From contig CABSFY010000006.1 of assembly GCA_902477055.1 (NCBI GenBank), positions 1 to 37,815 of the forward strand: a DNA stretch of 37,815 nucleotides. The letters run 5' to 3'. The notes under the pieces are model-generated. The model ran no database searches. It was given only the letters and a program-made list of their open reading frames with translations, and was not told where the DNA came from. The position numbers were made by a program, and so were the translations under genes. Positions 31,644-37,815 of the stretch are shown here, piece by piece. The stretch comes from an uncultured Eubacteriales bacterium. GTDB taxonomy: Bacteria > Bacillota > Clostridia > Oscillospirales > Oscillospiraceae. Each line of letters opens with the position of its first letter. Positions within the stretch are counted from its first letter, which is position 1.

Positions 31644-32171
31644 ATGACACAAGCCGAGCTGCTGCAAAATGGGGTCGGGCGGACGCTGAAGTTTCTGGGC
31701 CGCGCCGCTGCAATGGTGTCTATTACGTTGCAATCGCAGGCAAAGGACGAGCCGGACTATCAAATCCACATCGACACGCCCACGTCCATCCTTCTACACG
31801 GCACCCCCTACACTTCGACAGCTGAGATCGACGACAGCCAGCCCTATGGCATGTGCGAGTTTGACAAAAAAGCGACGGCAATTGTGGCGGCAAAAGAATC
31901 CTTCCGTCTGGAACGGATATTTTATGATGCGTCTAATCTGCTGCACTTGGTTTTTAGCAACGGTCTGGAAATCCATGCCTGCACTGTGACAGAGCACAGC
32001 GAAGAAATGTGGCGTGTCTTTCTTGATTGGACCGCCGATATCCACCTGATCGGCTACCCGGAAGGCATAGTCGAAGAACCGCCCTTGCAATCCCAACCGG
32101 AGCTGGACGAGCAAAAGCGCATCATCTTAGACAAACTCCGGCAAAAGAGAAAACAAGTAACAGCGTATTGA
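31644..32171 (+). CDS. hypothetical protein, first gene of an unknown bicistron
   Basis: I do not recognise this 175-residue protein. It is soluble, with alternating strands in the first 130 residues (MVSITLQSQ, YQIHIDTPTSILLHG, KATAIVAAKESFRLERIFY, LHLVFSNGLEIHACTVTE) and a charged, Lys/Arg-rich C-terminal helix. The ATG at 31644 follows GAGGGG; an in-frame TTG 21 bases earlier is less likely. Base composition looks less GC-rich than most neighbours, which may point to transfer. It shares a promoter with the next gene, 13 bases downstream. The pattern recalls small immunity- or phage-derived proteins, but that is only an impression. Confidence 0.75.
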   Translation: MTQAELLQNGVGRTLKFLGRAAAMVSITLQSQAKDEPDYQIHIDTPTSILLHGTPYTSTAEIDDSQPYGMCEFDKKATAIVAAKESFRLERIFYDASNLLHLVFSNGLEIHACTVTEHSEEMWRVFLDWTADIHLIGYPEGIVEEPPLQSQPELDEQKRIILDKLRQKRKQVTAY

Positions 32172-32184
32172 AAAGGAGCGGCAA

Positions 32185-32502
32185 ATGCAGTTATTGGTTG
32201 ATTTTGACGTTTACACCGATTTGTTCGATGTGCCGCAATGCGTGATCGAAAACCGGGAGCGATATCGGAAAAAATTCCTGCAATGGGTGTACGACCCCAA
32301 AAACAAAAAGCGCTTCACCGAACGTGCGGCTGATGCCGGCGGCCATGTATTTGAGGCACTCAGCTACGGCGGAGCCGATTTTCTCGCCTGGCTGAACACA
32401 AAAGCACTAAGAGCCAGCCCGGAAAAAGCACGGATTATCGCGCATGGCGTCCAGAATTACGAAGAATTCCAAGCAAACGGCGTGCCCCTCATTTTCTTTT
32501 GA
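32185..32502 (+). CDS. hypothetical protein, second gene of an unknown bicistron
   Basis: I do not recognise this 105-residue protein. It is soluble, with an opening strand (MQLLVDFDVYTDLFDVP), a basic, aromatic middle (RERYRKKFLQWVYDPKNKKRF), two predicted helices and a short hydrophobic end (GVPLIFF). AAAGGAGCGGC precedes its ATG. Its TGA stop overlaps the first base of the 151-bp repeat by one position, so the repeat sits exactly at the end of the gene. It is likely cotranscribed with the preceding gene. Confidence 0.75.
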   Translation: MQLLVDFDVYTDLFDVPQCVIENRERYRKKFLQWVYDPKNKKRFTERAADAGGHVFEALSYGGADFLAWLNTKALRASPEKARIIAHGVQNYEEFQANGVPLIFF

Positions 32503-32652
32503 TACGGATTCTTGATGAAAATATTTCATCAAGAATCCCATGTGCTGCGCACACTCGCATCGTGCGAGGGCACGATGCGCCGTCTCATGCAGAATCTGAC
32601 GCGCCTTTGGCGCTATAAAAAACTTTTCAAGCTTTTTAACAGATTCTAGTAT
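32502..32652 (-). repeat. 151-bp structured repeat, copy B (inverted)
   Basis: Read on the minus strand this is copy A (22745-22895) with three substitutions: one turns a G-C pair of the AAAAAGCTT stem into G-U, one lies in the three-base loop of the 14-base stem, and one is outside the stems. The same hairpins form. It starts at the stop codon of the unknown bicistron and is followed by the malQ terminator. Confidence 0.85.
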
Positions 32653-32693
32653 GAAGCGCCACACAGCAGCTTCTTTCGCAATATAAAAGCAAT

Positions 32694-32734
32694 GCCAGCA
32701 AGGCGGTGTTGACCGTCTTGCTGGCGAACTTTTT
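32694..32734. terminator. bidirectional terminator after malQ
   Basis: Stem GCCAGCAAGGCGGT with ACCGTCTTGCTGGC (one G-T pair), GTTG loop, five T on the plus strand and ATTGCTTTT on the minus strand. It can end the mal operon from the right and transcription of the bicistron from the left. Confidence 0.8.
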
Positions 32735-32739
32735 GCGCG

Positions 32740-32846
32740 GGCGGGCGTTCGGAGGGAGCCTCCCCTTTGGTCCCTGCGTCCCGAAGGCCCGCCGGTCTGC
32801 GTCTGCCGTTTTCAGCCCCTTGCGGCAGACGGTGCTTCGCGCGAAG
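32740..32846. repeat. multi-hairpin intergenic segment
   Basis: This holds no gene, but three nested or serial inverted repeats: GGCGGGC/GCCCGCC (32740-32746 with 32787-32793), GTCTGCCG/CGGCAGAC (32801-32808 with 32823-32830) and the perfect palindrome CTTCGCGCGAAG (32835-32846). It lies just downstream of malQ. It may be another dispersed repeat or part of the mal mRNA 3' end. Confidence 0.5.
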
Positions 32847-32862
32847 TTTTGCGATAATGGCT

Positions 32863-34329
32863 TCAGCGCTCGTAGAGCTGGTTCAGGCGCTTCAGGCCGG
32901 CGGCCAGCTCCGGGGTCAGCGCGTCGTTTTCCATGCGCCAGCTCCAGTTGGCGGTGCTGACGGTGCCGGGGGTGTTCATGCGGGCCGAGGCGCCGAGGCC
33001 GAGATAATCCTGCATCTGCGCGATGAAGGTGTCGGCGACGCTGGAAAGACCGGCACGGAGGATGCCCTCGCGGAGCTTGTCCGGCGTGGTGCCGAGGTAT
33101 TCGGCAGCGTAGGCGCGGACCTCGTCGTTTGCGCCGTCGATCCACTGCACCAGCGTTTCGTTGTCGTGCGTGCCGCTGTAGCAGATGCAATTTGTCGTGT
33201 AACGGTGCGGAAGATAATTGCTCGGTTCGCGCGGGTCGAAGGCGAATTCCAGCACCTTCATGCCCGGGTAGCCGGAATCGTGCTGTAATTGGATGACGGC
33301 CTCGGTGAGGAAGCCCAAATCCTCTGCGATCAGCCGCAGGCCCGGGAACACCTCATGCAGGCGGTTGATGAAATCGTGGTCAGGGCCCTTGACCCAGCGC
33401 CCGTTGCGGGCGGTGGGTTCGCCGTAGGGAACGGCCCAGTAGCTCTCCAGCCCGCGGAAATGGTCGATGCGGATCACGTCAAACAGGCGGGAGGCGGCGC
33501 GGATGCGGTCCATCCACCAGGCGTAGCCGTCCTCGCGCATCTTGTCCCAGTTATACAGCGGGTTGCCCCAGAGCTGGCCATCCACGGCGAAATAATCCGG
33601 CGGGCAGCCTGCAACATCGGTGGGAATACCCTGCTCCAGTTGGAACAGGCCGGGATTGGCCCATACGTCGCAGGAGTCGTAGGGAACATAGATCGGCAGA
33701 TCGCCGATGATCTCGATGCCCAGCCCGTGGACGTATTCGCGCAGCGCGTTCCACTGGCGGAAGAACAGGAATTGCAGATAGATAAAGAAGTTGACATCCT
33801 CCGCGACGGTGATGGCATAGGTTTCTACCGCGCCGGGACGGCGGAGGCGAATTTCCTCCGGCCAGAATTCCCAGGAGCGCATTCCGTTGCTGCGCTTGAG
33901 CGCCATGTAGAGCGCGTAGTCCTCGACCCACGGATTTTCCTGCCGGAACAGGCGAATCGCGTCGAAATCGCGGTCGCGCCCACGCAGATAGGCCTTATAC
34001 AGCAGATCGAACCGCACGGAGAATTGGAAACCGTAGTCTACGCGCTCGCTGTGCTGCGCCCAGTCGATCGCATCGACCTCCGCCTGCATCAGCAGGCCGT
34101 CCTCAATCAGCAGATCGAGGTCGATGAAATAAGGATTGCCGGCGCAGGTGCTGAAGGACTGGTAGGGGCTGTCGCCGTAGCTGGTCGGGCCGATGGGCAG
34201 AAGCTGCCAATAGTGCTGCCCCGCCGCCTTGAGGAAATCGGCGAAGTCATAGGCCGCTTTGCCGAGCGTACCAATGCCGTAGGGCGAGGGGAGCGAGGAA
34301 ATGTGCATCAAAATTCCGGAACTTCTCAT
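32863..34329 (-). CDS. malQ: 4-alpha-glucanotransferase (amylomaltase)
   Basis: The 488-residue GH77 enzyme transfers glucan segments between maltodextrins in the cytoplasm, releasing glucose and longer chains. Motifs present: SSLPSPYGIGTLG at the start, LPIGPTSYGDSPYQ, the nucleophile Asp in VIRIDHFRGLE near residue 289, the acid/base Glu in LIAEDLG near 335, and the third Asp in GTHDNETLVQW. ATG at 34329 is chosen by alignment with the family start, although its ribosome binding site is weak (GAAAG). It is the last gene of the maltodextrin operon, 64 bases after the LacI-type regulator. Confidence 0.96.
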   Translation of the reverse strand: MRSSGILMHISSLPSPYGIGTLGKAAYDFADFLKAAGQHYWQLLPIGPTSYGDSPYQSFSTCAGNPYFIDLDLLIEDGLLMQAEVDAIDWAQHSERVDYGFQFSVRFDLLYKAYLRGRDRDFDAIRLFRQENPWVEDYALYMALKRSNGMRSWEFWPEEIRLRRPGAVETYAITVAEDVNFFIYLQFLFFRQWNALREYVHGLGIEIIGDLPIYVPYDSCDVWANPGLFQLEQGIPTDVAGCPPDYFAVDGQLWGNPLYNWDKMREDGYAWWMDRIRAASRLFDVIRIDHFRGLESYWAVPYGEPTARNGRWVKGPDHDFINRLHEVFPGLRLIAEDLGFLTEAVIQLQHDSGYPGMKVLEFAFDPREPSNYLPHRYTTNCICYSGTHDNETLVQWIDGANDEVRAYAAEYLGTTPDKLREGILRAGLSSVADTFIAQMQDYLGLGASARMNTPGTVSTANWSWRMENDALTPELAAGLKRLNQLYER

Positions 34330-34393
34330 GATATAAACACGCTTTCTATATGGGTGGTTTGATTCGGGAAACGCGGCGCTTCCGGCGCTTCCG

Positions 34394-35392
34394 TTAGATT
34401 TTTGCGACGCTCTCGCGCTTGGCAAGAGAGAAGGGGACGACCTCGTGCCGCACCGTGCCGGGGTGCTCGATGCTGTCGAGCAGGAGGCGTGCGCCGTGGT
34501 CGGCGATCTCGTCGGCTGCCTGCCGGACGGTGGTGAGCTGCGGCAGGAAATAGTCGCTCAGCGGCAGACCGTCGAAGCCGCAGACGGAGATGTCCTCCGG
34601 GACGCGATAGCCTGCGTCCTTCAGCGCCCGGATGGCCCCAATGGCCATCACGTCCGCCATGGCAAACAGCGCCGTAATGCGCGCACCGGAGGCGAGGATG
34701 CGCTGCGTGGTGTTGTAGCCACCCTCGTAGGAGTACAGCGCGGCCTCTCGCGCGGCCGGGCCGGGGATACCGCTGCGCTGCATGGCCCGCAGACAGCCCT
34801 CCAGACGCATCCGCGAGGTGTCCGAAACGCCGGGGTCGCCGCCGATGACGGCAATTTCGCGATGGCCCTGCGCGACCAGATAGGAAACGGCGCAGTCGGC
34901 GGCGGCAACGTCGTCGGTAAACACGCTGGAAAGATTGGAAAATTGCAGCTCCGCCGCATTGTCCGTCAGCAGGACGGCGGGAACGTGAATCTGCGCGAAG
35001 GACGCGCGGAAATTGCTGCAGTTGCCGCCGAGGAACAGCAGGCCCTGCGGCTTTTTGATCGTGCAAAGATGCACGGCGCGGCGGACCTCGTCCTCCTGCT
35101 CGTCAAAATAGTCGAGCATCATGGTGTAGCTGGTGCGGTCGAAAAACTGCTGAAGCCGCTCGATGATGGCGGCGAACAGCTCGTTTTTCCGGCCCTTGAC
35201 CAGCACGAGGACACCCTCGTTTTTTTGCTGCTTCAGATTTTTGGCGTTTTCATTTCGCTCAAAGCCGAAGCGTTCGATTGCGGCGGTAATTTCCTGCCGT
35301 GCCTTTTCACTGACATTGGGATGGTTGTTGAGGACGCGGGAGATTGTGCCGACGGAGTAGCCCGTTTCGCGGGATAGGTCCTTGATCGTCAT
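34394..35392 (-). CDS. malR: LacI-family transcriptional regulator of the mal operon
   Basis: The 332-residue protein has the LacI helix-turn-helix at its start (MTIKDLSRETGYSVGTISRV), the hinge helix (NENAKNLKQQK), and a periplasmic-binding-like effector domain that includes VIGGDPGVSDTSRMRLEG and CGFDGLPLSDYFLPQLTTVRQ. It likely represses the operon and is released by maltose or maltodextrin; the effector is inferred from context. AAGGG precedes ATG at 35392, one base after the malG stop, so it is translated within the operon it probably controls. The operator should lie before malE, outside the window. Confidence 0.9.
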   Translation of the reverse strand: MTIKDLSRETGYSVGTISRVLNNHPNVSEKARQEITAAIERFGFERNENAKNLKQQKNEGVLVLVKGRKNELFAAIIERLQQFFDRTSYTMMLDYFDEQEDEVRRAVHLCTIKKPQGLLFLGGNCSNFRASFAQIHVPAVLLTDNAAELQFSNLSSVFTDDVAAADCAVSYLVAQGHREIAVIGGDPGVSDTSRMRLEGCLRAMQRSGIPGPAAREAALYSYEGGYNTTQRILASGARITALFAMADVMAIGAIRALKDAGYRVPEDISVCGFDGLPLSDYFLPQLTTVRQAADEIADHGARLLLDSIEHPGTVRHEVVPFSLAKRESVAKI

Positions 35393-35393
35393 A

Positions 35394-36284
35394 TCAGCCC
35401 TTGACCGCACCGGCGGCAACGCCCTTGATGATGTACTTCTGGCACAGGAGATATACGATGATGATCGGCAGAATGCTGAGCATGATGATAGCCATCGTTG
35501 CGCCGAGATCGACCGTGCCATAGCTGCCCTTGAGGTATTGCACATGGATGGGCAGCGTGCGGTATTCGGTGATGTCGAGGACGAGGTACGGCAGCAGATA
35601 GTCGTTCCAGACCCACATCAGCTCCAGAATGCCGACAGAGATGAGGCTCGGCTTAAGCATCGGCAGGACGACGGAGAAGAACGTACGCACCGGGCCGCAG
35701 CCGTCAATGGCGGCCGCTTCCTCGATCTCCAGCGGCAGGTTTTTGACAAAGCCCGTGAACATGAAGATCGCCAAGCCCGCGCCGAAGCCGAGGTAGATCA
35801 CGGGGATCGTCCACGGGGTATTGAGCAGCAGCTTTTTCGCGGTGCTCGTCAGGGTGAACATGACCATCTGGAAGGGGACGATCATGGAAAACAGGCAAAG
35901 GTAATAGAAAATGCGGGAGAAGCGGCTCTGAACGCGGACGATGTACCACGCAGCCATCGAGCAGCACAGCAGGATCAGCACCGTGGAAACCACAGAGATG
36001 ACAAGGCTGTACAGCGCGGACTTCAGGAAGGGGTACTGGCCGAAGGTCATACCGGTCTTATAGTTGTCCATGCCCATGAACGAGTCGGCGTTCGGCAGGG
36101 CGAACACATCGGTATTGATCGCGTCGTTGGACTTGAAGGAGTTGATCAGCACCTCGATGACGGGCATGATCCACACAAGGCAGACAGCGACGAACGCAAT
36201 GGTCAGGATCGTGCTGCCGACGGAGTACTTCTTATGCTTGCGCAGCGCGGAGGTCTGCCGGCTCGGACTGGTTGTTTTGGTCAT
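35394..36284 (-). CDS. malG: maltodextrin ABC transporter permease, MalG-like
   Basis: The 296-residue inner-membrane permease has six hydrophobic segments and the EAA loop EEAAAIDGCGPVRTFFSVVLP near residue 205 that docks the ATPase. With MalF it forms the channel for maltodextrins delivered by the binding protein. The ATG at 36284 shares its A with the last base of the malF stop (TGATG); a GTG three bases upstream, better spaced from AGGAGG, is an alternative start. No MalK ATPase is encoded here; Gram-positive carbohydrate transporters of this family often share an MsmX-type ATPase encoded elsewhere. Confidence 0.94.
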   Translation of the reverse strand: MTKTTSPSRQTSALRKHKKYSVGSTILTIAFVAVCLVWIMPVIEVLINSFKSNDAINTDVFALPNADSFMGMDNYKTGMTFGQYPFLKSALYSLVISVVSTVLILLCCSMAAWYIVRVQSRFSRIFYYLCLFSMIVPFQMVMFTLTSTAKKLLLNTPWTIPVIYLGFGAGLAIFMFTGFVKNLPLEIEEAAAIDGCGPVRTFFSVVLPMLKPSLISVGILELMWVWNDYLLPYLVLDITEYRTLPIHVQYLKGSYGTVDLGATMAIIMLSILPIIIVYLLCQKYIIKGVAAGAVKG

Positions 36285-37195
36285 CACTGCTGCACCTCCT
36301 TGCGGCTGGTCGCCCTTTGCTGGGCGATCGCGAGGACGGCGACGAGCAGGAAGAAGATAACGGCCTTGGCCTGCGCGACACCGTGGTAATTCTTGCTGAT
36401 GTTGTAGGTTGAATAGATGTTCAGCGCGAGCAGCTCGGTCGCGTTGAGCTTGGTCGTGGCATCGACCATGATGCTCGGCAGACCGCCGGTCAGCGCGAGG
36501 TTCTGATCAAAGAGCTTGAAGCCGTTCGTCAGCGTCAGGAAGGTACACGTCGCGATGGACGGCATAACGTTCGGTATGATAACGCGGAACAGCGTCTGGC
36601 GGCCGTTGGCACCGTCAATGCGCGCCGCCTCCAGCATATCCTCCGACACAGCCTGCAAACCGGCAATGTAAATAATCATCATATAGCCGATCTGCTGCCA
36701 CGCGACCAGAATGACCAGCCCCCAGAAGCCGTAGGTGGCGTTTGCGGTCAGGTAGGTGGCGTATTGCTTGAGGATCCCGTCGAAGATCATGCTCCAGATG
36801 TAGCCCAGAACAACGCCGCCGATGAGGTTCGGCATGAAAAAGACCGTCCGGAACAGGTTCGAGCCGCGCATCTTCTGCGTCAGGGCATAGGCGATGGCGA
36901 AGGCCACGACGTTGATGATAACGATCGTGACCGCGGCAAAGGCGGCGGTGTTTTTGAAGGCGTTCCAGAAGCCGACATCCGTCCAGATTTTGGAGAAGTT
37001 GGCCCAGCCGATCCATTTCGCATCGGAAGGAACGTTAAAATTACAGAACGCCAGATAAATGCCCTGGACAAACGGCCAGACAAAGCCGACGCAGAAGGCA
37101 AGAAACACCGGCAACAGGAACAGCGGTGCCCAGCGGCGAATGGGCTTTCGGAGCAGCTCGCCGTTTGCTCCGACCATAGAGGATTTTCGACCCAC
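36284..37195 (-). CDS. malF: maltodextrin ABC transporter permease, MalF-like
   Basis: The 303-residue permease has six hydrophobic segments, beginning with WAPLFLLPVFLAFCVGFVWP, and the EAA loop EAARIDGANGRQTLFRVIIP near residue 208. It pairs with MalG. The GTG at 37195 is preferred because GAGGG lies seven bases before it; the ATG at 37177 lacks a binding site. The gap to malE contains two hairpins that may reduce expression of downstream genes relative to the binding protein. Confidence 0.92.
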   Translation of the reverse strand: MGRKSSMVGANGELLRKPIRRWAPLFLLPVFLAFCVGFVWPFVQGIYLAFCNFNVPSDAKWIGWANFSKIWTDVGFWNAFKNTAAFAAVTIVIINVVAFAIAYALTQKMRGSNLFRTVFFMPNLIGGVVLGYIWSMIFDGILKQYATYLTANATYGFWGLVILVAWQQIGYMMIIYIAGLQAVSEDMLEAARIDGANGRQTLFRVIIPNVMPSIATCTFLTLTNGFKLFDQNLALTGGLPSIMVDATTKLNATELLALNIYSTYNISKNYHGVAQAKAVIFFLLVAVLAIAQQRATSRKEVQQ

Positions 37196-37261
37196 GCAAG
37201 ATCCCTCGCTTTCAATTGATAACTTTCCGGGTGACAGGCGCGTTACTGTTACCCTTTCTCG

Positions 37262-37283
37262 GCAAAGCACGGGGGTGCTTTGC
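37262..37283 (-). other. hairpin in the malE-malF gap
   Basis: A 9-base stem (GCAAAGCAC/GTGCTTTGC) closes a four-base G loop on the plus strand (C loop on the minus strand). There is no T run after it. It may stabilise or process the mal mRNA between binding protein and permeases. Confidence 0.5.
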
Positions 37284-37346
37284 TCAGAAAGAATGGCAGT
37301 GCGGAATATCCCCCCCTCTGCTGCCGACAGCGGGGATGCGGATTGG

Positions 37347-37372
37347 AAAAGGGGCGGGCATTGGCCCGCCCC
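37347..37372 (-). terminator. partial terminator after malE
   Basis: On the minus strand a 9-base GC stem (GGGGCGGGC/GCCCGCCCC) with a CAAT loop is followed by TTTTCC. Hairpins placed between the binding-protein gene and the permease genes commonly cause partial termination so that the binding protein is made in excess. Confidence 0.65.
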
Positions 37373-37399
37373 CTTGAAACGATATAACTGTGCAGCGGA

Positions 37400-37815
37400 T
37401 TAGCCGTTGACCTGAGAATACTCATAGGCCCAGCCGTCAACGAAAGCGGACACGACAGCATCCCAATCGCCGGTGCCGGCGGAGTAAGCGGTCAGAGCGG
37501 TGACGACGGTAGCTCTCCAAGCGTCAACGTTCGGGGTGTAGTTGAAGGCCCAGGAAATCGGGGTCTTACCGGCAGCCAGCAGGGCGTTGCCGTCGTTGAC
37601 GAACTTGTTGGAGGAAGCGGGGCAGTTCTTGAAGGGAACCGCGCCCAGCTGCTCGACGTAAACCTTGGAAGCGTCAGCGTCGGTGACCAGCCATACGAGG
37701 AAGTCGATGGAAGCCTGCTGATTTTCCGGGGTGGTCTTGGCGTTGACAGCCCAACGGTTTTCGGTGCCGGAGCAGAGGCCGGAGTTGGCATCTTCCGGAG
37801 CGCCGCAGTAGATGG
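37400..37815 (-). CDS. malE: extracellular maltodextrin-binding protein, C-terminal part
   Basis: Only the last ~138 residues are in the window; the gene continues past the right edge. The segment matches the C-terminal lobe of family 1 extracellular solute-binding proteins: GLCSGTENRWAVNAKTTPEN, ASIDFLVWLVTDADAS, LGAVPFKN, then a helical tail ending in QVNG. It binds maltodextrins outside the membrane (as a lipoprotein in Gram-positive bacteria) and delivers them to MalF/MalG. The TAA stop is at 37402-37400. The codon preference is more biased than in neighbours (Lys AAG, Asn AAC, Thr ACC), as expected for a highly expressed binding protein. Confidence 0.88.
   Translation of the reverse strand, partial: IYCGAPEDANSGLCSGTENRWAVNAKTTPENQQASIDFLVWLVTDADASKVYVEQLGAVPFKNCPASSNKFVNDGNALLAAGKTPISWAFNYTPNVDAWRATVVTALTAYSAGTGDWDAVVSAFVDGWAYEYSQVNG

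Noticed and set aside
31644..32502. Calling the bicistron a toxin-antitoxin system
   Set aside because: The sizes and shared promoter fit, but no toxin or antitoxin motif or DNA-binding domain is visible, so only an unknown cassette is reported.

Overview
This 37.8 kb window looks like chromosome of a GC-rich, Gram-positive anaerobic clostridium, probably in or near the Oscillospiraceae/Ruminococcaceae. The signs are high GC coding DNA, strong AGGAGG-type ribosome binding sites, sigma-A promoters, a SpoIID-like protein, PrsA-type and Cthe_2159-type lipoproteins, CsaB pyruvylation, YfhO, a class III (anaerobic) ribonucleotide reductase, and dispersed palindromic repeats of the kind common in these genomes. 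The assignment is inferred from gene content. No rRNA or marker search was possible.

Layout. 1-5.8 kb: an unrecognised conserved protein (minus), tRNA-Leu(CAG) with its promoter and terminator, citrate synthase (minus) divergent from a SpoIID/LytB-domain protein (plus), a PfkB fructokinase (minus) lying between clusters of palindromic repeats, and a small coupled pair (Dabb-domain protein, then GIY-YIG nuclease). 5.9-8.7 kb: two lipoproteins (Cthe_2159-like carbohydrate-binding; parvulin foldase). 8.7-13.3 kb: a cell-wall polymer locus in which DUF4330, an O-antigen-ligase-like polymerase and a tiny zinc-ribbon membrane protein (minus, all ATGA-coupled) diverge from a glycosyltransferase/CsaB fusion (plus), with overlapping core promoters between them. 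13.5-17.5 kb: a heterodimeric ABC exporter followed by a small kinase-fold protein. 17.5-21.9 kb: a possible IS-end remnant, then a large FtsX-type permease and its ATPase. 22.0-24.2 kb: a zinc-ribbon membrane protein behind a perfect-consensus promoter, and an HD-domain protein preceded by a 151-bp structured repeat. 24.2-28.1 kb: pyridoxamine kinase and YfhO (minus). 28.3-31.5 kb: nrdD plus an amidohydrolase. 31.5-32.5 kb: an unrecognised two-gene cassette whose end abuts the second, inverted copy of the 151-bp repeat. 32.8-37.8 kb: a maltodextrin operon running leftward in the order malE (cut by the window edge), malF, malG, a LacI-type regulator, malQ.

How the parts work together. The mal operon would import maltodextrin and rearrange it with MalQ under a LacI-type regulator encoded inside the operon. 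The 8.7-13.3 kb locus would build and pyruvylate a surface polymer, and YfhO may glycosylate surface polymers. The exporter and FtsX systems move unknown substrates or act on the envelope. The most distinctive signals that ordinary gene calls do not explain are three. First, the two 151-bp inverted repeat copies, whose three differences all leave the predicted RNA fold intact. Second, a family of short hairpins whose stems vary but remain paired. Third, the unrecognised bicistron at 31.6-32.5 kb.
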